From: Solimonas sp040066175
GTDB lineage: Bacteria; Pseudomonadota; Gammaproteobacteria; Nevskiales; Nevskiaceae
DNA length: 64,000 nucleotides
NCBI RefSeq assembly: GCF_040066175.1
Contig: NZ_JBEAAM010000011.1
Coordinates: 1-64,000, forward strand
Reading direction: 5' to 3'
The position numbers and the translations under genes are program-made. The notes under the pieces are model-generated. The model made no database searches, was not told the DNA's origin, and was given only the letters and a program-made list of their open reading frames with translations. Of the stretch, positions 62,898 to 64,000 are shown piece after piece (positions within the stretch are counted from its first letter, which is position 1; each line of letters begins with the position of its first letter).

Positions 62898-63569
62898 TTA
62901 CCCCTTGCTGGTCTTGGAACTCGCAGCCGGGACGGCCGCGGCTTGCGCCGGATGCGCACCGCTCCGCGCACGGAGGGATTCGAGGTAGTCCACCAGCCCG
63001 CGCATGCTCGATTCGAGGAACTCGCGCGAGCGTTTCGACTTGGCCAGGCCGACACCGCCCTCGATGGACGAGATGATGAAGGCCGCGGCGTCCTCGGGCG
63101 CGACGTCGGCGCGCACGACACCACGCGCCTGTCCCCTGCGCATGGCCTCGACGATGCCGGCCCGCCACTCGTCGAGGATCGACTGCAGGCGCTTGCGGAA
63201 GCCCTCGTCGATCGGCGACATCTCGTTGATCAGGTTGTTGAACGGGCAGCCGTACTCGATCGCGTGCGCCGAGCGCGTGCGCGTCAGCTCGCGGCACACG
63301 GCGACGGCGGCGTCGATGCAGTTGTCGGCATCCAGCACCGGCCGCCAGGCCGCTTCGATCCACGGCCGCACGACTTCCTCGACGACGGCGTAGCCGAGCT
63401 GGGTCTTGCTGCCGAAATGGTGGTAGAGCGCGCCCTTGGTCACGCCGCTCGATTCGAGAATCGCGTCGAGGCTGGCCGCACGGAAACCCGAGCGGTGCAT
63501 CTCCTCGAACGCGCATTCGAGCAGGGTCTGGCGCGTGCGGTCCGGCTGGCGTCTGGCGGCGGTCTTCAT
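62898..63569 (-). CDS. TetR-family repressor of the RND operon
   Basis: A 223-aa TetR protein: HTH RQTLLECAFEEMHRSGFRAASLDAILESSGVTKGALYHHFGSKTQLG (residues about 12-58, in two parts) and a C-terminal domain of the TetR_C type (AIEYGCPFNNLINEMSP, with an unusual Cys). First gene of the tetR-RND-LolA-barrel operon, three bases from the RND gene. A palindrome at 63584 directly before its start fits an autoregulatory operator. The tail is Ala/Ser-rich. Confidence 0.9.
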   Translation of the reverse strand: MKTAARRQPDRTRQTLLECAFEEMHRSGFRAASLDAILESSGVTKGALYHHFGSKTQLGYAVVEEVVRPWIEAAWRPVLDADNCIDAAVAVCRELTRTRSAHAIEYGCPFNNLINEMSPIDEGFRKRLQSILDEWRAGIVEAMRRGQARGVVRADVAPEDAAAFIISSIEGGVGLAKSKRSREFLESSMRGLVDYLESLRARSGAHPAQAAAVPAASSKTSKG

Positions 63570-63583
63570 CGGCGGTCCATCAA

Positions 63584-63599
63584 CATACCGACCAGTATG
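63584..63599. promoter_or_regulatory. Candidate TetR operator
   Basis: CATACCGACCAGTATG, a 16-bp palindrome with arms CATAC/GTATG 15 bases before the tetR start. The ATACCGACnnGTAT form is common upstream of TetR-controlled RND operons. Confidence 0.7.
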
Positions 63600-63686
63600 A
63601 ATCTTTCTGCGGTGGTGTCAACCGCGCCGGTCCGCGGTCGCGGACCGCGGCACCGCATAATGACCGTGAACCACCGGGAGGCGGGT

Positions 63687-64000
63687 ATGGACGAGTCGCA
63701 GCACGTGAAGGAACTGGTCCGCGCGGCCAGCGTGCGGGTGCCGATGGATGCCGCGACGCTGCTGTCCCACGAGCCGCCGGCCGTCGTCGCGCAGGTGCTC
63801 GACCAGCTGCCGCATGGCATGGCGCACACGATCGTCGATCATCTGCCGCCGGCACTGCGCCCGCAGGATTTCGCCATGCCGGAGATCGCGATTCCCGGTA
63901 GCGTCGCCGATCTGATGGAACCGGCGCGCGGTGTGCTGCCGGAACAGGCGACCGTGCAGGACGCGATCGAGTACCTGCGCGCGGCGGACGACGCGCGGCA
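63687..64000 (+). CDS. mgtE: MgtE-like magnesium transporter, N-terminal part (truncated by window end)
   Basis: 104 residues are visible. The N-terminal helical domain (DAATLLSHEPPAVVAQVLDQLPHGMAHTIVDHLPP in two parts) and a CBS-domain start (SVADLMEPARGVLPEQATVQDAIEYLRA) fit MgtE, in which both parts sense Mg2+ and gate the channel. The membrane domain would lie past the window. GGGAGG about seven bases before ATG 63687. Divergent from tetR with 117 bases between starts. Confidence 0.7.
   Translation, partial: MDESQHVKELVRAASVRVPMDAATLLSHEPPAVVAQVLDQLPHGMAHTIVDHLPPALRPQDFAMPEIAIPGSVADLMEPARGVLPEQATVQDAIEYLRAADDAR

Overview
The window is high-GC, densely coding gammaproteobacterial DNA. Stacked short-repeat families of the kind seen in Xanthomonadales/Nevskiales, a chromosomal integron cassette array and a RoxA-like haem lipoprotein point to that neighbourhood, but no rRNA or other marker is present to settle it.

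Layout. (1) 1-3674: the distal end of an integron cassette array, with six complete cassettes all on the + strand: an acetyltransferase, an orphan, a SnoaL-like protein, HigBA, a ParDE-like pair and an orphan. The integrase is not in the window. (2) 3828-7756: mprF-virJ, which make and hydrolyse aminoacyl-phosphatidylglycerol. (3) 7794-12754: a molybdenum-cofactor operon on the - strand (mobA, moaA, moaD, moaE, a moaC-moaB fusion, moeA) with a divergent short modE. (4) 12763-28427: nitrate assimilation on the - strand. One operon is narK-nirB-nirD-FAD reductase-nasA. A second is nrtA-nrtB-nrtCD. A single-domain globin follows, then the nitrate sensor pair nasS/nasT (NasT is an ANTAR RNA-binding antiterminator). 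(5) 28750-40471: a nitrate-type porin, a second ANTAR regulator, an operon of DUF3034 barrel, exported truncated globin, FMN-binding protein, PepSY-TM protein and small membrane protein, a cupredoxin, and a four-gene operon of exported TPR/lipoproteins. (6) 40598-51694: mixed genes: glycosyltransferase, VOC protein, apbE, methyltransferase, an SHP/diheme cytochrome/cytochrome b561 operon with its own two-component system, a cold-shock protein, an ABC exporter, a LysR/GST deletion scar and a tautomerase. (7) 51750-64000: a secreted subtilase, a zinc-sensing-type diguanylate cyclase, a TetR/RoxA-like divergent pair, a monooxygenase-like protein, an RND/LolA-like/outer-membrane operon with its TetR, and the start of an MgtE-like gene.

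The main result is regulatory. Seven separate leaders (narK, nrtA, globin, porin, DUF3034, cupredoxin and TPR operon) each carry a sigma-54 -24/-12 element, then two short hexaloop hairpins of the ANTAR-target type, then an intrinsic terminator whose 5' arm overlaps the second hairpin. This places the periplasmic globin/flavin/PepSY operon, the cupredoxin and the TPR operon, none with an assigned role in nitrogen metabolism, in the same nitrogen-limited, antitermination-controlled regulon as nitrate assimilation. Three of the seven leaders share a variant second hairpin, which may match the second ANTAR paralogue. MobA/MoaA-E/MoeA supply the cofactor for NasA, and ApbE (42474) could flavinylate the FMN-binding protein (32645).

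Five families of short dispersed repeats are present. Several copies sit in frame inside nasA (three times), nirB, the FAD reductase gene, nrtCD and the end of moaE.
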